From assembly GCA_954871525.1 (NCBI GenBank), contig OX940868.1:23307056-23371055 (forward strand): a stretch of DNA of 64,000 nt. The letters are read 5' to 3'. Positions 40,931-52,452 of this stretch are shown one piece after another. The notes under the pieces were generated by a model. The model was not told the origin of the DNA. It saw nothing but the letters and a program-made list of their open reading frames with translations, and did no database searches. Position 1 is the first letter of the stretch. Every line of letters begins with the position of its first letter. A program made the position numbers and the translations under genes. Source of the DNA: Parietaria judaica. Its lineage: Eukaryota > Streptophyta > Magnoliopsida > Rosales > Urticaceae.

Positions 40931-42190
40931 GTTTTGGCGATACAATTCGCCGACTCATTACAAGTTTTAGTACTTCTTGTTTATACGTTCGTATCCTTTG
41001 CATGAATGTGTGTTGGGATGGGCGATGATCATTTAGGGTGAGATTTATGATGTTTATTTTGGGTGATAAAATCATTGGAGTACTCAACAATAACTTTGTG
41101 ATTATATATTTGGCTGTCATTATATATCGTTTTGTCATCAAGTAAAGTGACTCCATAAGCGTTTCAATTACTATCCATTTTATGAGATATAATACACACA
41201 CACGTTTATGTCCATATATCGAAGTGGTTTGTCTTTAGTATCTCTTTGGATACTCAAAAAGTGTGTAGTTACTTTTATGGAAAAATAATAATAATGTATT
41301 AGAACTATATGATTGAGTTCATTAGTGAAATCTTATCTTTATCTATATGTTTATTGATACCGTAGCTTTAAAAGGCTAAGGACGACGATGGATCACGACA
41401 ATGGAATCCAGCTTATATGCCACAAAAGTTTTCTTCTTATTCGATAACGATATTAAACAGTGTAACAGTCCAAGTATGTTGTTAAATTTAATGCTCAAAC
41501 TACAATGATTTTATTTTGTTAACGATATTTATTTTTATATGATAAAGAACTTTAATATTTTTTTTTAAAAACTAAATTTGTATATATAGTTTTTTTGTTG
41601 TTTATATTATCTCGAGTTTTATTTTTTAGATTGCGTAGTGTCAATTGTGTTGGTACTATAGTTCACTTTGCAAATTAAGTTCAAACCTCTATCTATTTTT
41701 TTAAGACTCTTGTAAAGACGGATTTAATCACTAATTAAACGACGCCAATATGTGGATTATAATTCAATTTGTGTTGCTACACTATTTTGTCGAGCATTTT
41801 TTTTGTGATGCGCAGCGATAATAAGATAGACATGACATGCTAACGATTTTCAATTCATCCATTTTTCGATTAATATTAGATGACATTCGCCATCTTTCTT
41901 GCATAAAAGTCTCTTCGTAGCAGGACTGATATCAACTTCTTCTTTTGTTATATAATGGGAATATTAAAAACAAAAATACAAAGCTAATAATAATATAATA
42001 AAAGTTTTGGTCGTCCTAGGTCTTCGATAATATAGCTAAGGGTAAAGAAAAATAGCTTCTTGTTCAACTGAGTTCGTACATCTGAAGTTTTGACTATCGT
42101 TATTCCTTGGTTCAAAAGTTGGAGATTGTCTTATGATATTATTGTTGTCGAATCTGGATGATTATGAAAAGCAAATACAAATACGTAATA

Positions 42191-42259
<69 letters not shown>
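42191..42259. repeat. Compound CA/TA microsatellite
   Basis: About 14 CA units pass directly into about 20 TA units. It is non-coding. Confidence 0.9.
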
Positions 42260-42261
<2 letters not shown>

Positions 42262-43567
42262 TAGCGCAGCTTATCATGAAAAATGAAGTCACGTAGTACA
42301 ATATATGTGTGTGCTTAATTGGCTTTATATTATTGGTTGAAAAGGTGTACTAGGCCTAGGACACTCCGAACTATTATCTTATTCGTATTCGAAAAGCAAA
42401 CAAATATCATTTTAAGATAACCGTTATTTATAATACAAAATGCACAACTTGTATAAGTATATATGTGAAGTGCGAACATTCTAAAGGGGGTTTTGGGGAT
42501 TTATTTTAATCCTAGGCAAAAATCTTCATATATTTTTTAATAATAAATCTAGATTAGATACGCCTGAATGGCTGAATCCTGATCAAAATTTATAAGATCT
42601 AACTCAAATCACTTTTGACGAAGTATCTCTTCTTAAATGATTTGAACCAGAAATCAATGACCCAGATTATATAGGGAATTCAAAAAAATTCAACAACAGT
42701 GGCGGGGTTGCAACACCAACCGATGCTTTAAATTTGAGGACGAATATCTCAAGTTCTCAACCTCGAGAGCAATAATGGAGCATAGATTCACGATTCTTGA
42801 TTTAAATACGCAATTGAAGTAGTTATAATAAGAGCAATATATATTATCAATAATTCAAGTACAGCACAATTGAAAACTCAATTTTTATAGTGAAATATAC
42901 AATTTTATATGGGAGTTTAAGTTAATTAGTCGTCTCAATGTGTTGAAATTGTTAAAATAGCCATTGTTCAGTTAATTTTGTGATATAGCCAATAAACCAC
43001 ACTAACCGATATAAAATGACTTATTTATTCTTATTATTAATAATAATTAATATTAAAATTTAAATTAACAAATTTATTTCATATTTATTATAATAATTAA
43101 TACGAAATTATTTTTATTAATAATTAATGAAATAATATATTTGGAAAAAAATATTTGAATTCCAAATTTAAAAATGAATTTCAAATTTAAATATAAAAAC
43201 GTTTTTAGTTTTTAAAATACAAATTCAAATATGTTAATAAACATTAATTCGAAGATATTATATTTAAATTAAAAGTGGAAGTAAAGATTGCTATTTAATA
43301 GGTAACAAATATTTTGACTATTGACTACTCATTCTAACAAAATTAACACGCAATCAGACATTTAATATCCACATAATTTTTTTTATTTAATTTTTTTTAT
43401 TTATAAAAGTAACTGATTTTCTAAAAATAAATTATGCAACAAAATAAGAAACACATATTTGAATACCAAATTAATACTTTGTTTTAAGTTGACTGCCATT
43501 TGTATACAAAAATGAGTACGTGGTAATTTTTTGAAAACCCACAATTCACGTCATGTACAGGAAATTT

Positions 43568-43692
43568 GATGTGAATTAACACGAATTAACAAATAATAAC
43601 GTGAATATACCGTGAATTAGACACGAATTAACAAACATTAACCTGAATGTACCGTTAATTAGACACAAATTAACAAACATTAACACAAAAAA
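43568..43692. repeat. Tandem repeat, unit about 57 bp
   Basis: The motif CACGAATTAACAAA...AACGTGAATATACCGTGAATTAGA recurs in slightly changed form two to three times, with landmarks GAATTAACAAACATTAAC and TGTACCGTTAATTAGACAC. It is non-coding and AT-rich. Confidence 0.65.
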
Positions 43693-44599
43693 TCATGTCA
43701 ATTACAATAACATTAACACGAATTAGGGGCATAATTTTTAATTTACATAATTTGTTAATATTGAAAATGAAAAAAATGATTTACATAATTTATTAATATT
43801 AAAAAACTAAAACAAAAAAAGATCAGGGGCAATATTGGGAATTTGGGATAGATATTTCAGCTTTTAATGCCACATCATTAAAATTGGCTATTTTACTAAT
43901 TAATTTCATACGTTTGATAAATATAAATTTAAACGTTAAAGGATGGTTATTTACTATGATTTCTCATTTTATATTAAAAAATATAAAAATGGATATGTTC
44001 AATATATTTCATTTAAAATAACAGATGATGTTCTTTTTTTTTTTTTCATCGCGCAAAGTGTGTGTCAATCCACTAGTTCAAAACTAAAGAAAATTTTAAA
44101 AAGATTTTAAATGTAATGAACTATCTCCAGCGAGTCTTAATCATGAGTCCACTACTCACAATCTAGGTAGAATTAGTCTTCCAATTCAAGCACCATCTTG
44201 ATCGAGATGAACATTTTCAGTTAACATTAAGTTTTCAAACTTTTTTTCATTAAACGTTTTCTACTAAGCCGTGTACAGGTTTAAGGTTTTCTATGGGAAG
44301 CAAACTTCTCAAATGCAAATACAATTATCTTACTTTAAAGTAAACCTAATTAAAAATTAAAGAAAATTAAAAGGACTTAATTGCAATGAAATTTCTATCT
44401 TCACCGGTCTTAATCGTGAGTCCATCAACCACAAATCCTTTAAGTCTTTAACGACGTGTCTTTTCAAAGGGGATGAATTTTAATACCCCATCCGTATTAT
44501 AACATGCACTTTATTATTGAGCAAATAACGACAATTATACAAATCATCTAATAAGTGCTAATGCACGAAAATGGATCAACGTAGAGCTTGGTCCATGGT

Positions 44600-45330
44600 T
44601 CGTGCTTAGGGCCAGACCTTGTGGTCGTGTGGACAGCTAAAGGTGGAGTCAACAAGATTGAATAATATCTCAATTTTCCTGAAGGAGAAATCTTCAATTC
44701 CGGTGAGGCTTCGAGTTGTTCATGGTGTCCTCATGTCTCCGGCGACGTCTCGGCGATGGGGGTCCCTGCAAAAAAGAGAAAATGACGTAGGACATTCGAA
44801 GTGCAAAAATTGCCTACATACTCTTATTTATGATCGAGGGTCGGCTGTCGTGGGTGGCGAGGGTGACGAAGACCATCGTGGGTGCCTGAAGTGGCAACGA
44901 ATGTATGACCGTCGTTCCTCACCAAGAACCTCTTTGGGTCGCCGATGGTTTGCCGTGTCTGTTCTATAATGTCGACGTTACCCAAGCGGGGGTTCAGCAA
45001 ACTTTCTAGGTCATCGTCGGAGCCTTGTAAGGTCTTCATCATCTTACTCTTTGGTCAGGGACTCTCCAAAGGTTAATATAACTCTATCGGGTCGCCCGAG
45101 CTATCTTCTCATATGTGAACTTCAGTCTCAGGCGTCGCCTTTTGGGCTTTCGGGACCCGAGCCTCGATAAATAGGTTTGGACTCTAACTAATAGGCCTTG
45201 ATTTTGCCAATAAACTTTGGCTTTTGCTACGAAGGTCCACATTTTATATAATCCAAGAAACACTAATAGCGACATATTGAAAACGCTAAAAACAACACTA
45301 ACTAGTACTTTCGTCAATCATCCAAGTTCC
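44600..45330. other. GC-richer segment, possibly LTR-derived
   Basis: The stretch has GC content well above its surroundings, with CTCCGGCGACGTCTCGGCGA and TGGGGGTCCCTGCAAAAAAG. Text of this kind is frequent in plant LTR retrotransposon ends. Open frames on both strands (44619-44969, 45084-45317) show no known domain. No paired LTR or polyprotein was found. Confidence 0.35.
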
Positions 45331-46129
45331 ATCCATGTTCTTTTAATCCATCCATGACTCTTATCTCAAATTTTCAATTTCGTGAGAATATACGAAAACT
45401 TTTAGTAATGTGTGTAATTATTTATATCCTAATTTGCTCACAACTCACATCTATATTTGTTAATTAATATCCCCAATATCCATCTATTTTTGTCTTTATT
45501 TTTCAATAACTTAGTACTATTATTTACTATATATCACATATCATATACACGCATGGGTATATCATATCATATACAGTATAAACTCACTATAAAAACTAGA
45601 TATTGGATGCCCTCACAGTTCACACTACGCATTTCCATTATGATTAATAACTTTTTTTTTCTTACGAAAGTAAATCAATGAGTGAGGTCTTAATTTTTGT
45701 TGTCGTTTTTAAATAATGCATGCACCCACCTAAGCCATTTATGGGGTATCACAATCCCTAGTCACGGTGCCATTTTTTTTACAATAGAAAACGATAAGAT
45801 AGCTGACAATTTTAGCACGATATTAGGAAAATAAATAGAAACTAAATTTATAATCACTGACAGAGACATTTAATTTAGTATCATTATGGCTATTGGAGCA
45901 TCATTTTAGAAGTCACCATAACATGCTTTAATGCTCTGATTAATGATTAATGATTATAATGACGGTGGATATACTTACGTTATTAAAAAATCAATTGATA
46001 TAGAGTTAATTTTTTTCGTGACATATATTCCCAAATCGTTATTTCTTATATGTTTTTTATATTATTTAAGATTTTTCATCCAAAAAAATTAAGTCTGTTA
46101 ACTCTATTATAATTTATAATAATAATTTT

Positions 46130-46855
46130 TGTTGAGGGCGATTTTCACCGCCCTTTTCCAGTCACAAAGATAATAAAAAAAAAACACAAATAATAATGGT
46201 GGGTTGAATATCTCAATTTTATTATATTTCGATAGGGCTCGGTTTTTTCCGTTTGGTAGCTCGGACAAATGAAGGACTCGAAATACAATGAACTAAGGAC
46301 TCTTTAGGATCTTGTTACAGTTGAAATCACTGTAAGCTTAGAGACTCAATACAAAAAGAATGCACTCTAGACCCTCTCAATGAACGAATGAACCACTGAA
46401 CGATCGAATGCCTTCATTTGAGGTTTTACATGCGTATTTATAGCCTTAGGGTTTGCTAAGATTGTTTCATTTCTTGTTCCACTAATCTTGCTAGATTTTC
46501 TCTTCATCTCATTTGATTTGTTAACGACTTCCTTTGAATATGTAGTCAACTCCACAATTTTCTCACTGATTCTCCTTTATTCCCGCGATTCGGACTTATC
46601 TCTTCATTAATTCGCCAAGATCCTTGCGATGGGCTTCTGTGAGAGGAAGTTCTTCGTGCGATGGACTTGTGCGAGCAAGTATTCCTGTGAGGGAGTACTT
46701 GCTCGGGCTGAACCTCGTCGCTGGATGATGTCTTCTCGGGCGCGTCTTTTCGTTGACTGTCGTTCAACAAATCTTATTGCCTCCATTTTATGTCGTTTTA
46801 GGAGAAAACAACATGAGTTGTGTTAAGGAGGGATTGACGAAATCCGACCTTAACA
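46130..46855. mobile_element. Probable solo LTR
   Basis: The 726-bp segment begins TGTTGAGG and ends CCTTAACA, i.e. TG...CA with short inverted termini as in LTRs. Flanking five bases are ATTTT and CTTTT (four of five match). No second LTR or internal gag-pol frame lies nearby. Near the right end TGTTAAGG...CCTTAACA forms a 35-base hairpin-like sequence, which makes the exact right border less certain. Confidence 0.45.
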
Positions 46856-47215
46856 CTTTTATTAGTAGAATCGGCCAAAGAAATATTATATTAACTTGAT
46901 CATTCATTAAGTTGATTTTATTCATGTATATAAATAATATAGTCGTTTAATTCATGCATTAAATTAGGAATTTGGTTCGTGTCTGAATTTGAATAGATTC
47001 ATGTCCGCTTTAGATTCGGTTCATGTACATTCGATTCCATTCATCTAAAAACAATTAATTTCATATATATCACGAGTGAGAATTTATTTTTACATGATAA
47101 ATATCATTTTCACATGCATTAATTTGATGAAGGACATCAACGTATATCATCGCTTTACTTCGGTCTCGTCAATGCAACTAGCAAAGCTTAATCAAGTACC
47201 ATTCCTAATCCTAAG

Positions 47216-47217
<2 letters not shown>

Positions 47218-47300
<83 letters not shown>
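47218..47300. repeat. Compound TA/GA microsatellite
   Basis: About 25 TA units are followed directly by about 16 GA units. It is non-coding. Confidence 0.9.
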
Positions 47301-47302
<2 letters not shown>

Positions 47303-47770
47303 TGGCAGAGATGTAACAATGGTGTATCTCTATAATAAACAAACATGATGCTTCATAAACGGTCAAGTTTGTAAAGACGACATGCCTTAAAAGGAGAGAG
47401 AGAGAAGTGCATGGTTTGACAATGACAAGACCGTTCAGAGATCGGCTCCAACTTTGAAGCTCGACAAGCCCTAGATTGCCACTTAGGGTTCGGGCACGAT
47501 GTTATGTTTGTATAACAGGATATAAAAGCTGGACATGATTTGATTGCTCAGTTTTATCGGATCGAAACCCAAAAAGGAAACACTATTTCTATTCCATGAA
47601 TGTCAATCACGTGAATACTTGATCTTCATGCTTATCATGACGAGACATTTCAGTTCGTACCTGCTTCATCATACAGCCCCTCACCTTTCTAGTTTCCACC
47701 TATTTATCCTGCTTTAAACTTTAAAGTAATGGAGATGTATAATTGAACTTAGTAGTACAATAGTACTCAA

Positions 47771-48352
47771 CATTGATGTGTAAAAAGAATCATTTTAGAT
47801 ATCGGAAATCTTGTACGAGACACACCCACGAACCCTATCCACGCGAATAAGTTTTATTATTAGCTGACTTTTTTTTTAGTTAAAAGAAATTATCATTGTG
47901 TATGTATTTTTTTTTTTATAAAATAAGTCATATATTAAGCAAAAGCAAGGGTAGAATCCCCTATGATATTGTTTACATGCCACTCGGGGCATTCACTGGA
48001 CCACATATCGGGAATGGACTCCAAAAGACGGGTCCTAGCTATCCGATTAGCCACTTTGTTAATCATTGTGTATGTATCACCCATTGCGTGTTGTCGTTAA
48101 AAAAAGTTTGTTAGTCAGATAAATAAGATTTTCTATGCCGTTCGTCATTGATGTGTAAAAAGAATCATTTTAGATATTGGAGAACTTGTACAAAACACAC
48201 CCACAAACCCTATAAACGCGAAGAAGTTTCATTATAAACTGACTTTTTTTTTTCGTTAAAAGAAAATTTCAGTGTACGTATGTATCACCCATTGCGTGTT
48301 GTCGTTGAAAAAGTTTGTTAGTCAGATAAATAAGTTTTTCTATGCCGTTCGC
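47771..48352. repeat. Tandem duplication of about 205 bp, first copy interrupted
   Basis: CATTGATGTGTAAAAAGAAT starts both copies (47771 and 48146). Both then carry ACACACCCAC, CTGACTTTTTTTTT, TGTATCACCCATTGCGTG and TTGTTAGTCAGATAAATAAG, ending at TTCTATGCCGTTCG. The first copy holds a retroposon (47908-48061) that the second lacks. The unit codes for nothing. Confidence 0.8.
47908..48061 (-). mobile_element. Poly(A) retroposon (SINE or truncated LINE), minus orientation
   Basis: A 154-bp insertion is flanked by the perfect 16-bp duplication ATCATTGTGTATGTAT (47892-47907 and 48062-48077). A T-run at its left edge is the poly(A) tail on the minus strand. The neighbouring tandem copy lacks the insert and shows the empty site. 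Length and target duplication fit target-primed reverse transcription. Confidence 0.8.
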
Positions 48353-49014
48353 CATGTTCTCCTTCTTAAAAGTTGAGATACCGTGTTTGAGGCATTGAGG
48401 TAGTCGAGAAGTTCGGGTGCAAGAAAAAAAGTACGACATGAAGCTAAGCTGAATATACGCGCTGGCAGACATACCCTCTCACCGGTTGCAATCTCGTGGC
48501 GTTAGAAGATTGCAGCCCATCTTATGATCTATTACATCACGTTTAGCTTGGTCGGTAATTTCTCTGGATTGATTGGAGCACAAGAAACAATTAAGTACAA
48601 CAAGAACAAGAAGAACTAGCGTGAAGAAGCCTCACAATAAGCAGTAAACCATGTAAAACCGTTTTGTGGGAACAAGCTCTGCCACGTATTTTCAAACATC
48701 ATCACGCGTACATATGCCCCAAGACCAAACCCATCGATTGATGATACCGGGGTAAAATAAGAAATTTCAGCCCCTGCTAATAATTTTCCCGGCCCGACAT
48801 CCGATTCGACATATCGATCCCGTGCGCACATGGAAGTCAGAAATGCTATCCCCAAATGTGGGGTTACAAACTTCAAATTCAAGGTTAGCATTACCGAATT
48901 TTGTTGTTAGCAACTCGGACTTCGGTGGTTCTAACTGTAAGTCCCATGCAAACACTACGACGGTCTTTTAACAAGATACATAGCTTTACGCCCTAAGAAA
49001 GCAATTAAAAGTAT

Positions 49015-50109
49015 GGGTAATTGCGGCAAAAATACCAAACCTTTGGTCAGATTCTCTGTTGTATATACAACCTCCGTAAATGGCGGCAAAAGTACCCAAA
49101 CTTAGCATTTGGGAGTTGACCGAGAATATCTATCCATTTGGCAATCAGCCTTTTCCATGTGGCACGCCACATGGCACTTGGCCGCCACGTGGCATGCCAC
49201 GTAATTATAATTTTATTAAAATATATATTTTTTAAAATAAATATTTTCTAATTATTTTAAAAATTAATTTAAAAAAAATATAATTATTTTTCCATAAAAA
49301 CAAATAATGAATATTTAAATATAATTATTCATTTTAGAAAAGTGGATCAAACGAAATAAATAATAAAAAAAATCCCCGTTCATAGTTCACTCAAGCTCCG
49401 CCTCCGATCCGGTTCACGGGTGAAACGAAATTGCTTAACATGTTTAATAATAATAACCAATAATAATCATATGATTATTTAACCATAATTTTGTATAAAA
49501 AAGAATAATATAGAAATAAAAAATATTAAACAATTATTATTATTCTAAAATGCAAACACAAAAAAAAAATTATGCAAACAAATAAAAATAATTTTTCAAT
49601 AAATATAAATATGACTACTATTTTTTATTTTTGAATAAGTGGTGTGTATTTAATTATGTCTTGACTTTTTACATTATGTATGTGTTTATTAGTTATCATT
49701 ATTAAACTTATCAAACAATTTTATTCAAGGCGTGAACCGGACCGGAAACGGAGTTCAAGTGAACCGTGAACGGTGAAAATTACTTCGTTCTAGCCTCTTT
49801 TTTTAAAATAAAATTATAACCAATAATGAATATTTAAATTTAAATATTCTTTATTTTTAGTATTGAAAAAAAATATTTTTTAAAAAATAATTCTGTTTTA
49901 AAAATAAAAATGTTTTTTTAAAAAAAATATTTTTTAAAAAATTATTTAATAAAATAATAATTACGTGGCAAAGACTGATTGCCACATAGATAGATATTCT
50001 CGGTCAACTCCCAAATGCTAAGTTTGGGTACTTTTACCGCTATTTACGGAGGTTGTATACACAACAGAGAATTTGACCAAATGTTGGGTATTTTTGCCGC
50101 AATTAACCC
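49015..50109. mobile_element. Non-autonomous Mutator-like element (1.1 kb)
   Basis: It starts GGGTAATTGCGGCAAAAATA and ends TTTTTGCCGCAATTAACCC. A perfect 10-bp duplication TTAAAAGTAT flanks it (49005-49014 and 50110-50119). Terminal repeats of 180-200 bp match those of the gene-bearing element at 26352-30135. The interior to about 49785 matches that element too, including AAGCTCCGCCTCCGATCCGG and GTGAACCGGACCGGAAAC. It lacks the gene segment and any transposase. Confidence 0.85.
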
Positions 50110-50701
50110 TTAAAAGTATGTAATTTACCAAAAAAAAGGAATCTGGATAACTTATAATGGCAGCAGAAGGAGGGCATTTTCTTAGTGGTCTGCGACAACG
50201 ACGAGTAAAGTGACACGACTGTCGGGCCCACCTGAAAATTACCATGATCCCATCGTCAAAGAGATTCCCTGGAAATAGACAATGTTTTTTTTGGAGAAGT
50301 AGTCCCAACAAGCGAATTTGATAAATAAACTGTAACGTTTTTTTTTTAATTTTTGAACATTTGCAGCTAGTTTTTGATTTCAAAGAAAATATTTACTAGT
50401 TAATAAATTTTTTTTTATTGCGTTTATATACATTAGAACCTCGTTAAATTAATACTCGATAACTTGATAATCTCGATTAAATAATACTTTTGTATAGTCT
50501 AGACTCTAATAAATTTTACTTGCGTTTATATACATTAGAACCTCGTGAAAGTACGTATACATGTATACATATATATATTTATTTATTTATTTATTTATTT
50601 ATGCTGCCCTTAAATTTATCATCTTTCTTTCCACCTGAGATGTTAGATAAATGCAAGTATTATTTATCTTGCTCAATACAAAAAGAAAAACAAAATGTAA
50701 C

Positions 50702-52364
50702 TAGAGGTGTCAAGTGGCCCGGGGTGGGCCAACCCGGCCCACAACCCGTTAAACCCGCATGTTAAACGGGGCGGGCTCGACCCGCCCCGTTCAATGTGCG
50801 GGGCGGGGCGGGTTTTGGAAAAGGCATCAAGGCCCACCCCGGCCCATGAACCCGAACCCACAATGTCGCGGGGCGAGGCGGGGCGGGCTTTTTACGAGTC
50901 GATTTAGTGGGCTTTTACGAGTCGAGTTTAGTGGGCTTTTACGGGTCGAATTTGGTGGGCTTTTCATAAACCAAAACGGGTTGGATTTTTACGGAGAGTA
51001 AATACATGAATGAATGAATAACAAATTATAACTTGAAAGTATAGCATGAATGAATGTTGAATTGATTCATGAATTTCAAGATGTAAAGATTGAATAGTGA
51101 ACATGAAAGTGAAAGTGAACAATAAAATGAGAATACATGATTTTGAAATTAATTAGTGAATAATAAAATTAGAATAGTGAATAATGAACGTGGCTAATAA
51201 TTATAAATTCTAAAGTTGAAACTTGAAACTAATCAATTATAAAATCTAAATGAATATGTTAATACGAAATAGATTAGTGAATCGTCAAACCGAAGGTCTA
51301 TACCTCGTGAATAATGAAATTGATTAGTAAGTTATGAAATTGATTAGCGAATTATAACTTGATAGTTTAAAATTAATGAACGTTGAATTGATTCGTGAAT
51401 TTCAAGATTTAGATGTTAAATAGTGAATATGATAGTGCTAATTGAATAATAAAATGATAATGAGTGATTTTGAAATTAATTATTGAGTATAAAATAGAAT
51501 AATGATTTATGAACGTGGCCAGTAATTATAAATTGTAAAGGTGAAACTAGTGAATTAAGAAATTATGTTTTATACATGAAATCACGCAATGTCGTAATTG
51601 ATTAATTCATTCTCAAACCAAAATTAAAACTAGAGAATAATCGATTATAGAATTTTGATTAATAAATTTAAAAAAATTAATTAAAAAATTTATGAGCTAC
51701 ATTTAGTAGAATATATGTACAAAATAAATTAATAAATCATGTAATACAAAGATAATTGTTAATTTCTATAACAATAAAATATTTAGAGTGATTTTTTATT
51801 TTTATAATATTAATTATAATATTTTTATTATAATTTTTTATAAATCATTTATGAGCTTCACAATCACTGCCATAAAATAAAAATAGAGTTATCAAATGAT
51901 ACATAATAATTACAAACGATATAAAAAACAAAACGACTGAATTATTAGTAAACATTGTCAATGTTGTAAAAGAAAAAAATGATAAAAGTTGACGATATGG
52001 TGGATTACTTGATTTATTAGGGCACCAAAAAACGACAATGACATTTGAAAGCGACCAATACCAAAAAAATTAACAGTAAAACAAGTAAAAATATGGTTTA
52101 TGTGGGCTTTTTTAAACGGGGCGGGGCGAGTTGGCCACGGGGTGGGCTTATGTGGGCTTCGGAGCGGGGCGGGGCGGGGCGGGCTTTTGAACGGGGCGGG
52201 TTTGAGGCGGGCCTAGAAAAGCATAACCCAACCTGACCCTTTTGATAGGGGCGAGTCTAGCCCGGCCCACAAAAAACGGGGCGGGGCGGGACGGGGTGAA
52301 CCCGCTTTTTTTTACGAGTCGGGGTGGGTGGGCCTGGGCCGACCCGGCCCACTTGACACCTCTA
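50702..52364. mobile_element. Non-autonomous hAT-like element next to Y3IP1
   Basis: Ends TAGAGGTGTCAAGTGGCCC and GGCCCACTTGACACCTCTA are near-perfect inverted repeats. The element is flanked by the exact 8-bp duplication AATGTAAC (50694-50701 and 52365-52372), diagnostic of hAT. GC-rich subterminal regions full of GGGGCGGG and CCGGCCC motifs surround an AT-rich middle; a roughly 26-bp unit (TTTAGTGGGCTTTTACGAGTCG) is repeated near 50900-50960. No transposase frame is seen. Confidence 0.9.
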
Positions 52365-52452
52365 AATGTAACCATACATTTGATTTAATTTTATTTCTAG
52401 TATATCTATATTCTATAATCTATTCTATCCCAAACGAAAATAAAAATAAAAA

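Larger units (their letters stand above)
40178..52452. other. 12-kb gene-poor region, mostly repeats
   Basis: No gene is supported between the permease and Y3IP1. It holds a retroposon 3' end (about 40809), microsatellites (42190, 47218), a tandem repeat (43568), probable LTR-derived DNA (44600-45330), a probable solo LTR (46130-46855), a duplicated segment with a retroposon insertion (47771-48352), the small MULE (49015-50109) and a hAT-like element (50702-52364). A direct repeat containing GTAAAGTGACTCCATAA occurs at about 40370-40445 and 41090-41170. A minus-strand frame at 48616-48891 is moderately GC-rich but unrecognised. Confidence 0.6.

Noticed and set aside
46821..46855. Hairpin TGTTAAGG...CCTTAACA as a terminator or small-RNA precursor
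   Set aside because: It sits at a probable LTR end and is too short and imperfect to support either role.
48616..48891. Minus-strand frame of 91 codons
   Set aside because: No recognisable domain, no splice partners and no ATG-supported conserved start; left as unassigned.
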